DNA from: an uncultured Oscillospiraceae bacterium
GTDB taxonomy: Bacteria > Bacillota > Clostridia > Oscillospirales > Oscillospiraceae
DNA length: 48,109 bases
Reading direction: 5' to 3'
Assembly: GCA_949841355.1 (NCBI GenBank)
Contig: CATKZP010000021.1
Location: 1-48,109, forward strand
Part shown: piece by piece, positions 31,769-39,553 of the stretch
Numbering within the stretch: the first letter of the stretch is position 1
Layout: each line of letters begins with the position of its first letter
The notes under the pieces: generated by a model
The model's database searches: none
The model's input: only the letters and a program-made list of their open reading frames with translations
Told to the model about the DNA's origin: nothing
Translations under genes and position numbers: made by a program

Positions 31769-31835
31769 AGCGCCTAATTAAGTTCCTCCAGCCGGAACGG
31801 CTTAACTATATCGTTTTGAAAGGGAGCGAAAGTTT

Positions 31836-32921
31836 ATGAAACGGATCGGAATGCTCACCAGCGGCGGCGACTGTCAAGCCCTCAACGCCACCATGCGCGG
31901 CGTGGCCAAGGGCCTTTACAACATCTACGGCAGCGGCGTGGAGATCATCGGCTTCATCGACGGCTACAAGGGCCTGATGTACGAGGACTACAAAAAGCTC
32001 ACCCCCATCGACTTCACCGGCCTGCTCACCCGGGGCGGCACCTTCCTGGGCTCCAGCCGCCAGCCCTTCAAGCTGATGCGCACCCCCGACGACAACGGCC
32101 TGGACAAGGTGGAGGCCATGAAATACACCTACCGCCGCCTGCGGCTGGACTGCCTGGTGGTGCTGGGCGGCAACGGCAGCCAGAAAACCGCCAACCTCCT
32201 CAGCGAGGAGGGCCTGAACGTCATCGGCCTGCCCAAGACCATCGACAACGACCTGTGGGGCACCGACACCACCTTCGGCTTCCAGTCCGCCATCGGCATC
32301 GCCACCGACGTCATCGACTGCATCCACACCACCGCCGCCTCCCACAACCGGGTGTTCATGGTGGAGGTCATGGGCCACAAGGCGGGCTGGCTGACGCTGA
32401 ATGCGGGCATGGCCGGCGGCGCGGACATCATCCTCATCCCCGAGATCCCCTACAGCATCGACTCCGTGGTGGCCAAGATCGACCAGCGCGCCAACGCCGG
32501 CCACGGCTTCACCATCCTGGCGGTGGCGGAGGGGGCTATGTCCAAGAAAGAGGCCGCCATGTCCAAAAAGGAGTACAAGCAGCACATGGCCGACCTGCTG
32601 GAGCAGTACCCCTCCGTGTCCTACGCCATCGCTGACAAGATTTTGAAAAAGACGGGCAGGGAGGTCCGGGTCACCGTCCCCGGCCACATGCAGCGCGGCG
32701 GAACCCCCTGTGCCTACGACCGGGTGCTCTCCTCCCGGCTGGGGGCCACGGCGGCGCTGATGATCTCCAAGGGCGAGTTCGGCAATATGGTGGCCATTCA
32801 CGACCATGTCATCACCTCCGTCCCCCTGAAGGAGGTGGCGGGCAAGCTCAAGACCATCGACCCAAGCTCCGACATCATCACCGAGGCCCGCCTGCTGGGC
32901 ATCAGCTTCGGAGACGACTGA
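31836..32921 (+). CDS. pfkA: 6-phosphofructokinase, GGNGS variant
   Basis: Phosphorylates fructose 6-phosphate in glycolysis. The 361-residue protein has the phosphodonor loop LTSGGDCQALNA (8-19), the GG(N)GS motif at 111-115 and the catalytic PKTIDND at 133-139, then FGFQSAIGIATDVID and the sugar-binding MGHKAGWL. Two positions distinguish ATP from pyrophosphate enzymes: Gly 114 is ATP-like, while Lys 134 before TIDND is the residue usual in pyrophosphate enzymes and in the mixed group of ATP enzymes. The normally acidic residue of GGDGS is Asn 113. ATP use is more likely but unproven. The ATG at 31836 follows AAAGGGAG. The superoxide reductase gene follows after 76 bp without a visible terminator. 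Confidence 0.9.
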   Translation: MKRIGMLTSGGDCQALNATMRGVAKGLYNIYGSGVEIIGFIDGYKGLMYEDYKKLTPIDFTGLLTRGGTFLGSSRQPFKLMRTPDDNGLDKVEAMKYTYRRLRLDCLVVLGGNGSQKTANLLSEEGLNVIGLPKTIDNDLWGTDTTFGFQSAIGIATDVIDCIHTTAASHNRVFMVEVMGHKAGWLTLNAGMAGGADIILIPEIPYSIDSVVAKIDQRANAGHGFTILAVAEGAMSKKEAAMSKKEYKQHMADLLEQYPSVSYAIADKILKKTGREVRVTVPGHMQRGGTPCAYDRVLSSRLGATAALMISKGEFGNMVAIHDHVITSVPLKEVAGKLKTIDPSSDIITEARLLGISFGDD

Positions 32922-32997
32922 GGCGCGCGCATGGTTTTCCCTCCCTTCGGGCATCCTATCCCCACAAACGTGCGGATGCACGACTCAGGAGGGTCAT

Positions 32998-33372
32998 ATG
33001 GCAAAATTTCAAACCTGCCGCCGCTGCGGCAATCTCATCGAGCTCATCTGTGACGGCGGCGCGCCCCTGTCCTGCTGCGGGCAGCCCATGGAGCCCCTGC
33101 GCCCCAACACCACCGAGGCCGCGGGCGAAAAGCACCTGCCCGTGGCGTCTGTGGAGGGCAGCCTGGTGCGGGTCAATGTGGGCAGCGTGGGCCACCCCAT
33201 GACATCCGAGCACCTGATCCAGTGGGTGTACCTCCAGACCCGGCACGGCGCCCAGCGCAAGCAGCTCCAGCCCGGCCAGCCGCCCGAGGTGGCCTTCCGC
33301 CTGGAGGACGACCAGGCCCAGGCCGTCTACTCCTACTGCAATCTCCATGGGCTGTGGGAGGCGCAGCTGTGA
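32998..33372 (+). CDS. dfx: Desulfoferrodoxin (superoxide reductase)
   Basis: Reduces superoxide to hydrogen peroxide without making oxygen, the usual defence in anaerobes. The 124-residue protein has the N-terminal desulforedoxin iron site (Cys in CRRCGN and CC in PLSCCGQPM) and the C-terminal square-pyramidal iron centre: EKHLPV with Glu and His, VGHPMTSEH with two His, and YCNLHGLW with Cys and His. The ATG at 32998 follows CAGGAGGG. It is probably read with the upstream phosphofructokinase gene. The gap holds an imperfect GCATCC/GGATGC hairpin without a T-run. A terminator follows. Confidence 0.95.
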   Translation: MAKFQTCRRCGNLIELICDGGAPLSCCGQPMEPLRPNTTEAAGEKHLPVASVEGSLVRVNVGSVGHPMTSEHLIQWVYLQTRHGAQRKQLQPGQPPEVAFRLEDDQAQAVYSYCNLHGLWEAQL

Positions 33373-33398
33373 GGGCGGACGTTTAACCCGGAAGTTCT

Positions 33399-33440
33399 AA
33401 ACCCCCGGAAACCGTTGAAAGCAGCGGTTCCCGGGGGTTT
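33399..33440. terminator. Intrinsic terminator between converging genes
   Basis: AAACCCCCGG and AAACCG (33399-33414) pair with 33425-33440 with one internal mismatch. The plus-strand tail is GCGCGTTTATTTATTG; on the minus strand the tail is weak. It ends the superoxide reductase transcript and possibly the PTS operon. Confidence 0.65.
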
Positions 33441-33464
33441 GCGCGTTTATTTATTGTTTGCCCG

Positions 33465-34523
33465 TCAGCACTTGGGGTGGGCCAGCGCCTCGCCGCGCAG
33501 CAGCCGCTCCACGTCGTCCACGATAATATCCAGGGAGATCGCCGCCAGATTGCTGCAATTCCCCGCCCGGTGGGGCGTCAGGGTCACATTGTCCAGCCCC
33601 AGGATAGGGTGCCCCTGGGGGATGGGCTCCACGGAAAACACGTCCAGCCCGGCCCCGCCGATCCTCTTCGCCGCCAGGGCCTCCACCAAGGCGTCCTCGT
33701 CCACCAGCCCGGCGCGGGCGGTGTTGATGAAAAAAGCGTGGGGCTTCATCATCCCAATCAGCTCCCGGCTCACCAGCCCCTCGGTGTCCTTGGACAGGCG
33801 GGCATGGACGCTTACATAGTCCGCCGTGCGCATCAGCTCCTCCAGCGAAACGCTGCGGCAGCCGGTCCGCTCAAAGACCCCAGCAGGACAGAAGGGATCG
33901 TAGGCGATGATCTCACAGCCAAAGGCCGCCAGCTTGGCCGCCACCCGCTGCCCGATGATGCCATAGCCCACCAGACCCACCACGGAGCCTTTCAGGCTTT
34001 TGATGTACGAGGCGTTGGGACAGTCGTTCATCCACTCTCCGCCGTGGTCGGTGATGCTCATGCGGGCGATGTTCCGCGACTCGGCCAGGATCAGGCCCAC
34101 CGTGTAGTCGGCCACCGGCTCGGCCAGGCGGCCGGGCGCCACCGCCACCTTCACCCCCGCTTTTGCCGCCGCCTCCAGGTTCACATTTTCCGCCCCGCTC
34201 CGGGTGACGCCGATCATCTTCAATTTTCCGGCGTTTTCTATCACCTTAGCGCCCACCGGCGCGAAATTCACCAGGATGACATCTGCGTCCGCTGCCGCCC
34301 GCAGCAGGTCATCATTCACCGGGAAGGGCTCGGGCCCCACCTTTTCCACCTTGGAGGCGTACTCCACAAACCGGCTGCGGTCCCAGCCCTTCTGCGCCTC
34401 CACGTAGACGACCTCGGCGCCATATCCCTCCAGCCGCTTCAATACGCGCTGGGCGTCCTCCGCCATCACCTTCTCATAGGTCATGGAGGCATCCACCACC
34501 ATCACTACTTTATAGTCTGCCAT
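33465..34523 (-). CDS. D-2-hydroxyacid dehydrogenase, first paralogue
   Basis: A 352-residue NAD-dependent dehydrogenase of the phosphoglycerate/D-lactate dehydrogenase fold. The NAD site is GLVGYGIIGQ; catalytic Arg lies in SVHARLSKDT, Glu in GLDVFSVEP and His in TPHRAGN. The N-terminal substrate domain (1-105) has the VTRSGAENVN stretch that usually contacts the carboxylate. It is the last gene of the PTS operon, 19 bp after EI, so it should act on an intermediate of the imported sugar, for example a 2-keto or 2-hydroxy acid. Exact substrate unknown. The ATG at 34523 follows AAAGGAGC. A second, more distant paralogue lies at 45811-46872. Confidence 0.88.
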   Translation of the reverse strand: MADYKVVMVVDASMTYEKVMAEDAQRVLKRLEGYGAEVVYVEAQKGWDRSRFVEYASKVEKVGPEPFPVNDDLLRAAADADVILVNFAPVGAKVIENAGKLKMIGVTRSGAENVNLEAAAKAGVKVAVAPGRLAEPVADYTVGLILAESRNIARMSITDHGGEWMNDCPNASYIKSLKGSVVGLVGYGIIGQRVAAKLAAFGCEIIAYDPFCPAGVFERTGCRSVSLEELMRTADYVSVHARLSKDTEGLVSRELIGMMKPHAFFINTARAGLVDEDALVEALAAKRIGGAGLDVFSVEPIPQGHPILGLDNVTLTPHRAGNCSNLAAISLDIIVDDVERLLRGEALAHPKC

Positions 34524-34542
34524 CGCTTTGCTTTTGCTCCTT

Positions 34543-36270
34543 TCAAATATGCCCTCGCGGGCCGGCGATTCGCCGCACCTCGTCCGCCGTGGCGGCGGCC
34601 AGCGCGCGCTCCGCCAGGGCCCTGGCGTCAGAAAAATCCAGATCCCTCAACTGTTTCTTTACGCTCGGAATGGAGGAGGCGGTCATGCTGAACTCATCCA
34701 GCCCCATCCCAGCCAGCAGCGCGGCGGCCCGCAGGTCTCCCGCCAGCTCGCCGCACATGCCTGTCCACTTCCCCGCGGCGTGGGAGGCGTCGATCACCCG
34801 CTTGATGGAGCGCAGTACCGCCGGGTGCAGCGGGTCGTACCGGCCCGCGATGCGGGGATTCCCCCGGTCCACCGCCAGCGTGTACTGGGTCAGGTCGTTG
34901 GTCCCGATGGAGAAAAAATCCACATAAGCGGCCAGCACGTCGGCCATCATGACGGCGGCGGGCGTCTCCACCATGATCCCCACCTCAATGTCCTCCTGAA
35001 ACGGGACGCCCTCCGCCCGCAGCTCCTTGCGGCACTCCTCCAGGATTTCCCGGGCGGCCAGCAGTTCCTCCAGCGAAATAATCATGGGGAACATGATCCT
35101 CAGCTTCCCAAACACCCCCGCCCGCAGGATGGCCCGCAGCTGAGTCTTGAACAGGTCCCTCCGGTCCAGACACATTCGGATGGCCCGCCAGCCCAGAAAG
35201 GGATTGTCCTCCCGCTCAAAGGCATAATAGGGCAGGTCCTTGTCTCCCCCGATGTCCAGCGTGCGGACAATCACCGGGCTCTGCGCCCCCATCTCGGCGG
35301 TCACCTCCCGATAGGCGGCGAACTGCTCCTCCTCGCTGGGGAAATGAGTGTTGTTCATATACAAAAATTCCGTGCGGTACAAGCCAACCCCCTGTGCGCC
35401 GTACTTCACCGCCCCGGCCAGGTCGCCGGGGCCGCCGATGTTGGCGCACAGCTCAAAGCGTTTGCCGTCCCGGGTCTGGGCGGGCAGGGCCCGCAGGGCC
35501 GCCAAGGCTTCGCGGCGGCGCAGAAAGTCCCGCCGCTTTCCCTCATAGCACTCTATCTCCGCCGCGGTGGGGTCCACCACCACGCAGCCGTCCAGCGCGT
35601 CCAGAATCACGGTTTCACCGCCCGAAATCCCCTCCAGCACGCCGGCCGCCCCCACCACCGCCGGAATTTCCATGCTGCGGGAGATGATGGCGGTGTGGGA
35701 TGTCCTGCCCCCCAGCTCCGTCACAAAGCCCAGCGTGTGGGCAAAGTCCATGCTCACCGTCTCCGAGGGGGTCAGGTCCCGCGCGGCCACGATGCAGTCC
35801 TCCGTCAGGCAGCTCAGCTCCACCCGGGCCGCTCCCGTGGCATTCTCCAGAATGCGGCGGCCCACGTCCCGGATGTCCGCCGCCCGCTCCTGAAGGTAGG
35901 GGTCGCGCAGCTGCTGAAACAGGGCCGCGATCTCCTTGATCCCCTCCGCGATGGCGTAAGGCGCGTTATGCCGCTCCTGGGTGATCTTATTTTGAATGGT
36001 CTCCTCCAGCACCGGGTCCTCCAAAACGGAGAGATGGGCGCGGAAAATTTCCGCCTGCTGCTCTCCCAGCCGCTCCGCGGCGGATTCGACCAGCGCCTCA
36101 ATCTGCTCCTTCGCCGCGGCCAAGGCCTCTGAAAAGCGGCTCAGCTCCGCCTCCGCCCCGTCCGGCGCGATTTCCGCCGGATCCGGCGTGATCTCTACCG
36201 GGCGCAGAACCACGGCCCGGGCGATGGCGATGCCGTCGGAGACAGGGATGCCCCTGCATTCAAATCTCAT
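34543..36270 (-). CDS. ptsI: PTS phosphoenolpyruvate-protein phosphotransferase (Enzyme I)
   Basis: Takes phosphate from phosphoenolpyruvate and passes it to HPr. The 575-residue length is normal. The swivelling domain has the phospho-His 192 in GGRTSHTAIISRS; the PEP-binding domain has GVGLYRTEFLYMN, FPMIISLEEL, the Mg-binding VETPAAVMMAD and FSIGTNDLTQYTLAVDR, and the catalytic Cys in GKWTGMCGELAGD. The ATG at 36270 follows AAGAGGAG, 15 bp after the HPr stop. EI and HPr are usually housekeeping genes placed apart from sugar-specific genes; here they sit inside one substrate operon, which may mean a dedicated relay. Confidence 0.95.
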   Translation of the reverse strand: MRFECRGIPVSDGIAIARAVVLRPVEITPDPAEIAPDGAEAELSRFSEALAAAKEQIEALVESAAERLGEQQAEIFRAHLSVLEDPVLEETIQNKITQERHNAPYAIAEGIKEIAALFQQLRDPYLQERAADIRDVGRRILENATGAARVELSCLTEDCIVAARDLTPSETVSMDFAHTLGFVTELGGRTSHTAIISRSMEIPAVVGAAGVLEGISGGETVILDALDGCVVVDPTAAEIECYEGKRRDFLRRREALAALRALPAQTRDGKRFELCANIGGPGDLAGAVKYGAQGVGLYRTEFLYMNNTHFPSEEEQFAAYREVTAEMGAQSPVIVRTLDIGGDKDLPYYAFEREDNPFLGWRAIRMCLDRRDLFKTQLRAILRAGVFGKLRIMFPMIISLEELLAAREILEECRKELRAEGVPFQEDIEVGIMVETPAAVMMADVLAAYVDFFSIGTNDLTQYTLAVDRGNPRIAGRYDPLHPAVLRSIKRVIDASHAAGKWTGMCGELAGDLRAAALLAGMGLDEFSMTASSIPSVKKQLRDLDFSDARALAERALAAATADEVRRIAGPRGHI

Positions 36271-36285
36271 GGCTGGCGTCTCCTC

Positions 36286-36546
36286 TTATTCGGACAGGCT
36301 GGAAATGAACTGGACGACGGCGGCCAAGGCCTCCTTTTCGTCCTCTCCCTCCGCCCGGACGGTGATCTGGCTGCCCAAATTGATGTCAAGGGTGAGTATG
36401 CGGATGATGCTTTTGGCGTCGCCGCTCTTCTCCTCGTGGAGAAGGGTGATCCTGCTCTTGAATTTTTTGGCCAATCCGGCGAGATTCGAGGCGGGACGCG
36501 CGTGGAGCCCGGTCTTGTTGACCACCTGAACATTTGCTTCAACCAA
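36286..36546 (-). CDS. ptsH: PTS phosphocarrier protein HPr
   Basis: An 86-residue phosphate carrier between EI and the EIIA. Phospho-His 15 is in KTGLHARPAS and the regulatory Ser 46 is in AKSIIRIL, so both the transport phosphorylation and the HPr-kinase type of control of Firmicutes are possible in principle. The residues after Ser 46 (IIRILTLDINLGS) differ from the common IMGVMSL. The start is a TTG at 36546, chosen because AGGAGGT lies 8 bp upstream and no ATG is suitably placed. It lies 41 bp after the GntR gene and 15 bp before EI, in the same operon. Confidence 0.93.
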   Translation of the reverse strand: MVEANVQVVNKTGLHARPASNLAGLAKKFKSRITLLHEEKSGDAKSIIRILTLDINLGSQITVRAEGEDEKEALAAVVQFISSLSE

Positions 36547-36587
36547 AATAATTACCTCCTGTCAGGCCGGGCCCCTGGGCCGCGGCC

Positions 36588-37307
36588 TTATCCGTGCCAA
36601 GTAAACGTGTATTCCATCACCTCAGTCACCTGGAGTGACTCCGTGTATTTCACCACCCGGCCCTCCGTGTCCACAATGCTGCTGCTCACGGCCACCAGCG
36701 GCCGCCTGCTGGACAGGTTGAGCAGCTCCATCTGCTGCTTCGAGGGTATCTGGGGGGTCAGCGTCTGGTTGGAATAGGCAATTTCCACATGGAACTGCTC
36801 CTGCATGATGCGCACCAGGGACTGGTGCTCCAGATCCCACGGATTGATCCCGGCAAAGATCTCCCCAGGAAGATAGATGTGTTCCAGGGACACCGGCGTG
36901 CTGTCCGCGAACCGGACGCGGTAGATCACCACAAGAGGGCTTCCCTGCTCAATACCGAACAGGTGCGCCTGGGCGGAGGTGGCGGGCCGCGTATCCATGG
37001 TGATGATCCGAGAGGACGGCACCTTCCCAGACGCCTCGATGGCGCTGTGCATACTCCGGCTGTTGGTCATCTGGCGGTTTTTGATCTTGGCCGCAAAGTG
37101 CCCCTTGTTGGGCACCCGCTTGACAATGCCCTGGGCACACAGCTCCTCCAGCGCGTTGCGCACCGTCACCCGGCTGACCTGGTAGGACTGGCACATCGCG
37201 CTCTCTGCGGGCAGCTTGGCGCCGGGCTTGAGTATCCCGTCCTGGATCTGCTGCTTGATGTCGGTAACGATCTGGTAGTACAGAGGCATTGTGGAATTCA
37301 GTTTCAT
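36588..37307 (-). CDS. GntR-family (HutC/UTRA type) regulator, first
   Basis: A 239-residue repressor or activator. The N-terminal winged helix (5-75) reads PLYYQIVTDIKQQIQDG, LPAESAMCQSYQVSRVTVRNALEEL and then a wing with GHF. The C-terminal UTRA ligand-binding domain (about 90-237) includes VIYRVRFADSTPVSLEHIYLP. Such regulators bind phosphorylated sugars or related metabolites. The ATG at 37307 follows GGTGGTG; a GTG four codons earlier is possible. It has its own promoter upstream, so regulator, HPr, EI and dehydrogenase can be made separately from the upstream part of the operon. Its likely operator is the ATACAATAT motif in the island promoters, an inference. Confidence 0.9.
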   Translation of the reverse strand: MKLNSTMPLYYQIVTDIKQQIQDGILKPGAKLPAESAMCQSYQVSRVTVRNALEELCAQGIVKRVPNKGHFAAKIKNRQMTNSRSMHSAIEASGKVPSSRIITMDTRPATSAQAHLFGIEQGSPLVVIYRVRFADSTPVSLEHIYLPGEIFAGINPWDLEHQSLVRIMQEQFHVEIAYSNQTLTPQIPSKQQMELLNLSSRRPLVAVSSSIVDTEGRVVKYTESLQVTEVMEYTFTWHG

Positions 37308-37350
37308 GATGGACACCACCTAAATCAAAATGTCGGATACTTTTGTCTTT

Positions 37351-37380
37351 ATTTTATCACCATTGTGCCCTCTCTGGCAA
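37351..37380 (-). promoter_or_regulatory. Internal promoter before the first GntR gene
   Basis: Minus strand TTGCCA (37380-37375), 18-bp spacer, TAAAAT (37356-37351) with TGA before the -10. It lies in the 114-bp gap after the SDR gene, the longest within the operon. Confidence 0.6.
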
Positions 37381-37421
37381 CCAATGCCTGACAAAAATAT
37401 TCAACTCTTTCCGTGGGTCCT

Positions 37422-38183
37422 TTACAGCATGGTTCCGCCGCTGCAATCTATGGCCGCGCCGATGATCTGTCCGGCGCAGTCGGAACACAAAAACGCCACC
37501 ACTCGGCCGATCTCAATGGGCGTTGTGAACGCCCCCGTGGGCAGCAGCTGCCGCATCCGCTCGGTGCGGGGCTCGCCGTCGGGATAGGTGCGTTCCGTCT
37601 GAACATAGCCGGGCACCACGCCGTTCACCCGGATCTTATAGGGCGCCATCTCGTTGGCGATGCCTTTGGTCAGGCCGTAGGCCCCCGATTTCGCGCAGAT
37701 GTACGATGTATTGTCCTTGCTGTTGGTGGTGAAGGCCGACTTGGACAGCACATTGACAATGGCCCCCGCCCGGTCCCGCTCTCGGCACAGCCGGACGAAG
37801 GCCCGGCTCATAAAAAACTGACTGTTGAGCGTGATCTCCTGCACCGAGCGCCAGTCCTCGGTGGTCAGCTCGTGAAACGGCTTGCGGATGGCGCCCCGGC
37901 CGGCGTTGTTGACCAGGATATCCACCTGTCCGAACCGGTCCAAGGCGGTGCGGAAGATTTCATCCGCCGTCTCCTCCCGGCTCACGTCCCCATCCACCGG
38001 GACCAGCGCGGCGCCGGTGCGCCGGCCGAGCTCCTCCAAAAAAGCCATGGTCTCGCCGTCATGGCTCAGGTCGGCCACCACCACATTGCAGCCCTCCTCC
38101 GCCAGCGCGGCGACACAGCCCTTCCCGATCCCCCGGCCACCGCCGGTCACGATGGCCGTCTTTCCTTTCAGCTGTAGATCCAT
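37422..38183 (-). CDS. Short-chain dehydrogenase/reductase, first
   Basis: A 253-residue classical SDR. The NAD site is TGGGRGIGKG (14-23), NNAG in ILVNNAGRG, and the catalytic Ser-Tyr-Lys is in NVLSKSAF and SYICAKSGAYG. The end (GQIIGAAIDCSGGTML) is the usual C terminus. It lies in the PTS operon between EIIA and the GntR gene, so oxidation or reduction of a phosphorylated sugar at a secondary alcohol is the natural role, as for sorbitol-6-phosphate dehydrogenase in sorbose/sorbitol operons; the substrate is not shown. The ATG at 38183 follows AAAGGAAGG. It shares the VLSK or ILSK active-site context with the SDR at 42012, so the two may handle related compounds. Confidence 0.9.
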   Translation of the reverse strand: MDLQLKGKTAIVTGGGRGIGKGCVAALAEEGCNVVVADLSHDGETMAFLEELGRRTGAALVPVDGDVSREETADEIFRTALDRFGQVDILVNNAGRGAIRKPFHELTTEDWRSVQEITLNSQFFMSRAFVRLCRERDRAGAIVNVLSKSAFTTNSKDNTSYICAKSGAYGLTKGIANEMAPYKIRVNGVVPGYVQTERTYPDGEPRTERMRQLLPTGAFTTPIEIGRVVAFLCSDCAGQIIGAAIDCSGGTML

Positions 38184-38207
38184 ATTCTGTTTTCCTTCCT
38201 TTGGCGG

Positions 38208-38624
38208 TCACATATGATAGACTTTCTTCATAAACGCGGTCAGGTCTACCTCCATACCGGCGCAGTTTTCCGCCACCCGGGTGGCCAGTTCGTCCCCCGC
38301 GCACTCCTCCCGGTTGGAGAGGACCTCGATGAGCATGGGAACGCTGATTCCCGCCACTGCGGACAGCCTGCGGGTTTTGGCCAGCTTGGCCAGGCATTTG
38401 AAGGGAGTCCCGCCCATGATATCCACGCACAGGAACACATTGCCCTCATATTTTTCCACAAGGGCGCGCAGCGCGGCCTCATAGGCGTCCGGGTCCATCC
38501 CCTCCTCCAGCGGCAGCGCCTCCAGCCTCTGCGCGTCGCCAAAAATCATCTTAACCGAGTCGATGAGGGCTTGGCAGACAGGGCCGTGGGATATCACCAG
38601 CACCGCCGGGACGCTTTGATCCAT
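38208..38624 (-). CDS. PTS mannose-family EIIA
   Basis: A 138-residue cytoplasmic EIIA of the mannose superfamily, which takes phosphate from HPr and gives it to EIIB. Phospho-His 13 is in VISHGPVCQAL; the family hallmark DIMGGTPFKCLAKLA follows at about 78-92. The ATG at 38624 is chosen by GGAGGGGG 7 bp upstream. It lies 24 bp before the SDR gene and 14 bp after the aldolase gene. In well-known mannose systems EIIA is often fused to EIIB; here it is separate, as in many fructosamine, sorbose and amino-sugar systems. Confidence 0.92.
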   Translation of the reverse strand: MDQSVPAVLVISHGPVCQALIDSVKMIFGDAQRLEALPLEEGMDPDAYEAALRALVEKYEGNVFLCVDIMGGTPFKCLAKLAKTRRLSAVAGISVPMLIEVLSNREECAGDELATRVAENCAGMEVDLTAFMKKVYHM

Positions 38625-38638
38625 TTGCAACCCCCTCC

Positions 38639-39469
38639 TTACGCCTTTCCGCATTGGTTGACCAGCTTCATGTAGTGGGTCAGTTTGGCCTTATACCCAT
38701 CGCTGAGCAGACGGTAGCTCAGATGGGCCCGCTTCAGCTCGCCGTGATGGGCCAGAAGGTTGTCGATCCCGGCTTGAAACAGGTCCGTACCGATGTTGAC
38801 CTTTGTGATCCCCTCCCGGGTGGCCCGGGCCAGGTTTTCGTCCCCGGAGCCGGAGCCGCCGTGGAGAACCAGCGGCACCTCCACCTGGTCATAGATGGCG
38901 TGGAGCAGGTCGAAGTCCAGGTGGGGCGTCCCCACATACTTGCCGTGGGCCGTGCCGATGGCCACCGCCAGCGCGTCCACTCCAGTGCGCTCCACATACT
39001 CCTTGGCCTGCCGGGGGTCCGTGAGGCCGGCATTGCGGTCCGCGGCATAGCTCTCACCGCTCCCCACATGGCCCAGCTCCGCCTCCACGCTCACCCCCAC
39101 GGCGTGGGCGATCTTCACCAGCTGGGCCACCTCGGCCACGTTTTCCTCATAGGGCAGGCTGGAGCGGTCCACCATGATGGAGGAAAACCCGGCGCGGATG
39201 GCGATAATGGCCTGTTCAAACGTGCCGCCGTGGTCCAAGTTGAGGGCCACGGGCACCGGCGCCTTTTCCGCCATCTCCACCGCCGCCTTGGCCAGCGCAG
39301 GCACGTCGTCCGCCGCGTTGAAAATCAGATCCAGAATCATCGGGGCACGGTTTTCCACCGCCGTCTCAATGGCGGCGCGGGCGGTGTCCTCGTTGCAGAT
39401 ATTGGGCGCGATCACGCCGTACCGGCCTTCTCGGGATTTGTTCAAAATATCAGTCATGTTCACCAACAT
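38639..39469 (-). CDS. Class II (zinc) aldolase, first paralogue
   Basis: A 276-residue aldolase of the fructose/tagatose-bisphosphate family (FbaA, GatY, KbaY). Zinc and catalytic residues appear in NLDHGG (Asp 79, His 80), EAELGHVGSGE, AIGTAHGKYVG (His) and VLHGGSGSGDEN (His). It cleaves a ketose phosphate reversibly into dihydroxyacetone phosphate or a similar fragment plus an aldehyde. The gene lies between the fused EIIC-EIID and EIIA, so it presumably acts on the product of the imported sugar after the SDR steps. No sugar-phosphate kinase is present in the operon, which argues for a monophosphate or already bisphosphorylated route; open. The ATG at 39469 follows AGGAAGTG; an ATG four codons later is possible. 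Confidence 0.9.
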   Translation of the reverse strand: MLVNMTDILNKSREGRYGVIAPNICNEDTARAAIETAVENRAPMILDLIFNAADDVPALAKAAVEMAEKAPVPVALNLDHGGTFEQAIIAIRAGFSSIMVDRSSLPYEENVAEVAQLVKIAHAVGVSVEAELGHVGSGESYAADRNAGLTDPRQAKEYVERTGVDALAVAIGTAHGKYVGTPHLDFDLLHAIYDQVEVPLVLHGGSGSGDENLARATREGITKVNIGTDLFQAGIDNLLAHHGELKRAHLSYRLLSDGYKAKLTHYMKLVNQCGKA

Positions 39470-39553
39470 AGGCAGCACTTCCTTTTTTACTTGAATGGAG
39501 CGCCGCCGCGGGGCTGTCACGCCGCGCGGCGGCGCTTTGACCGGCGCGTCCTT

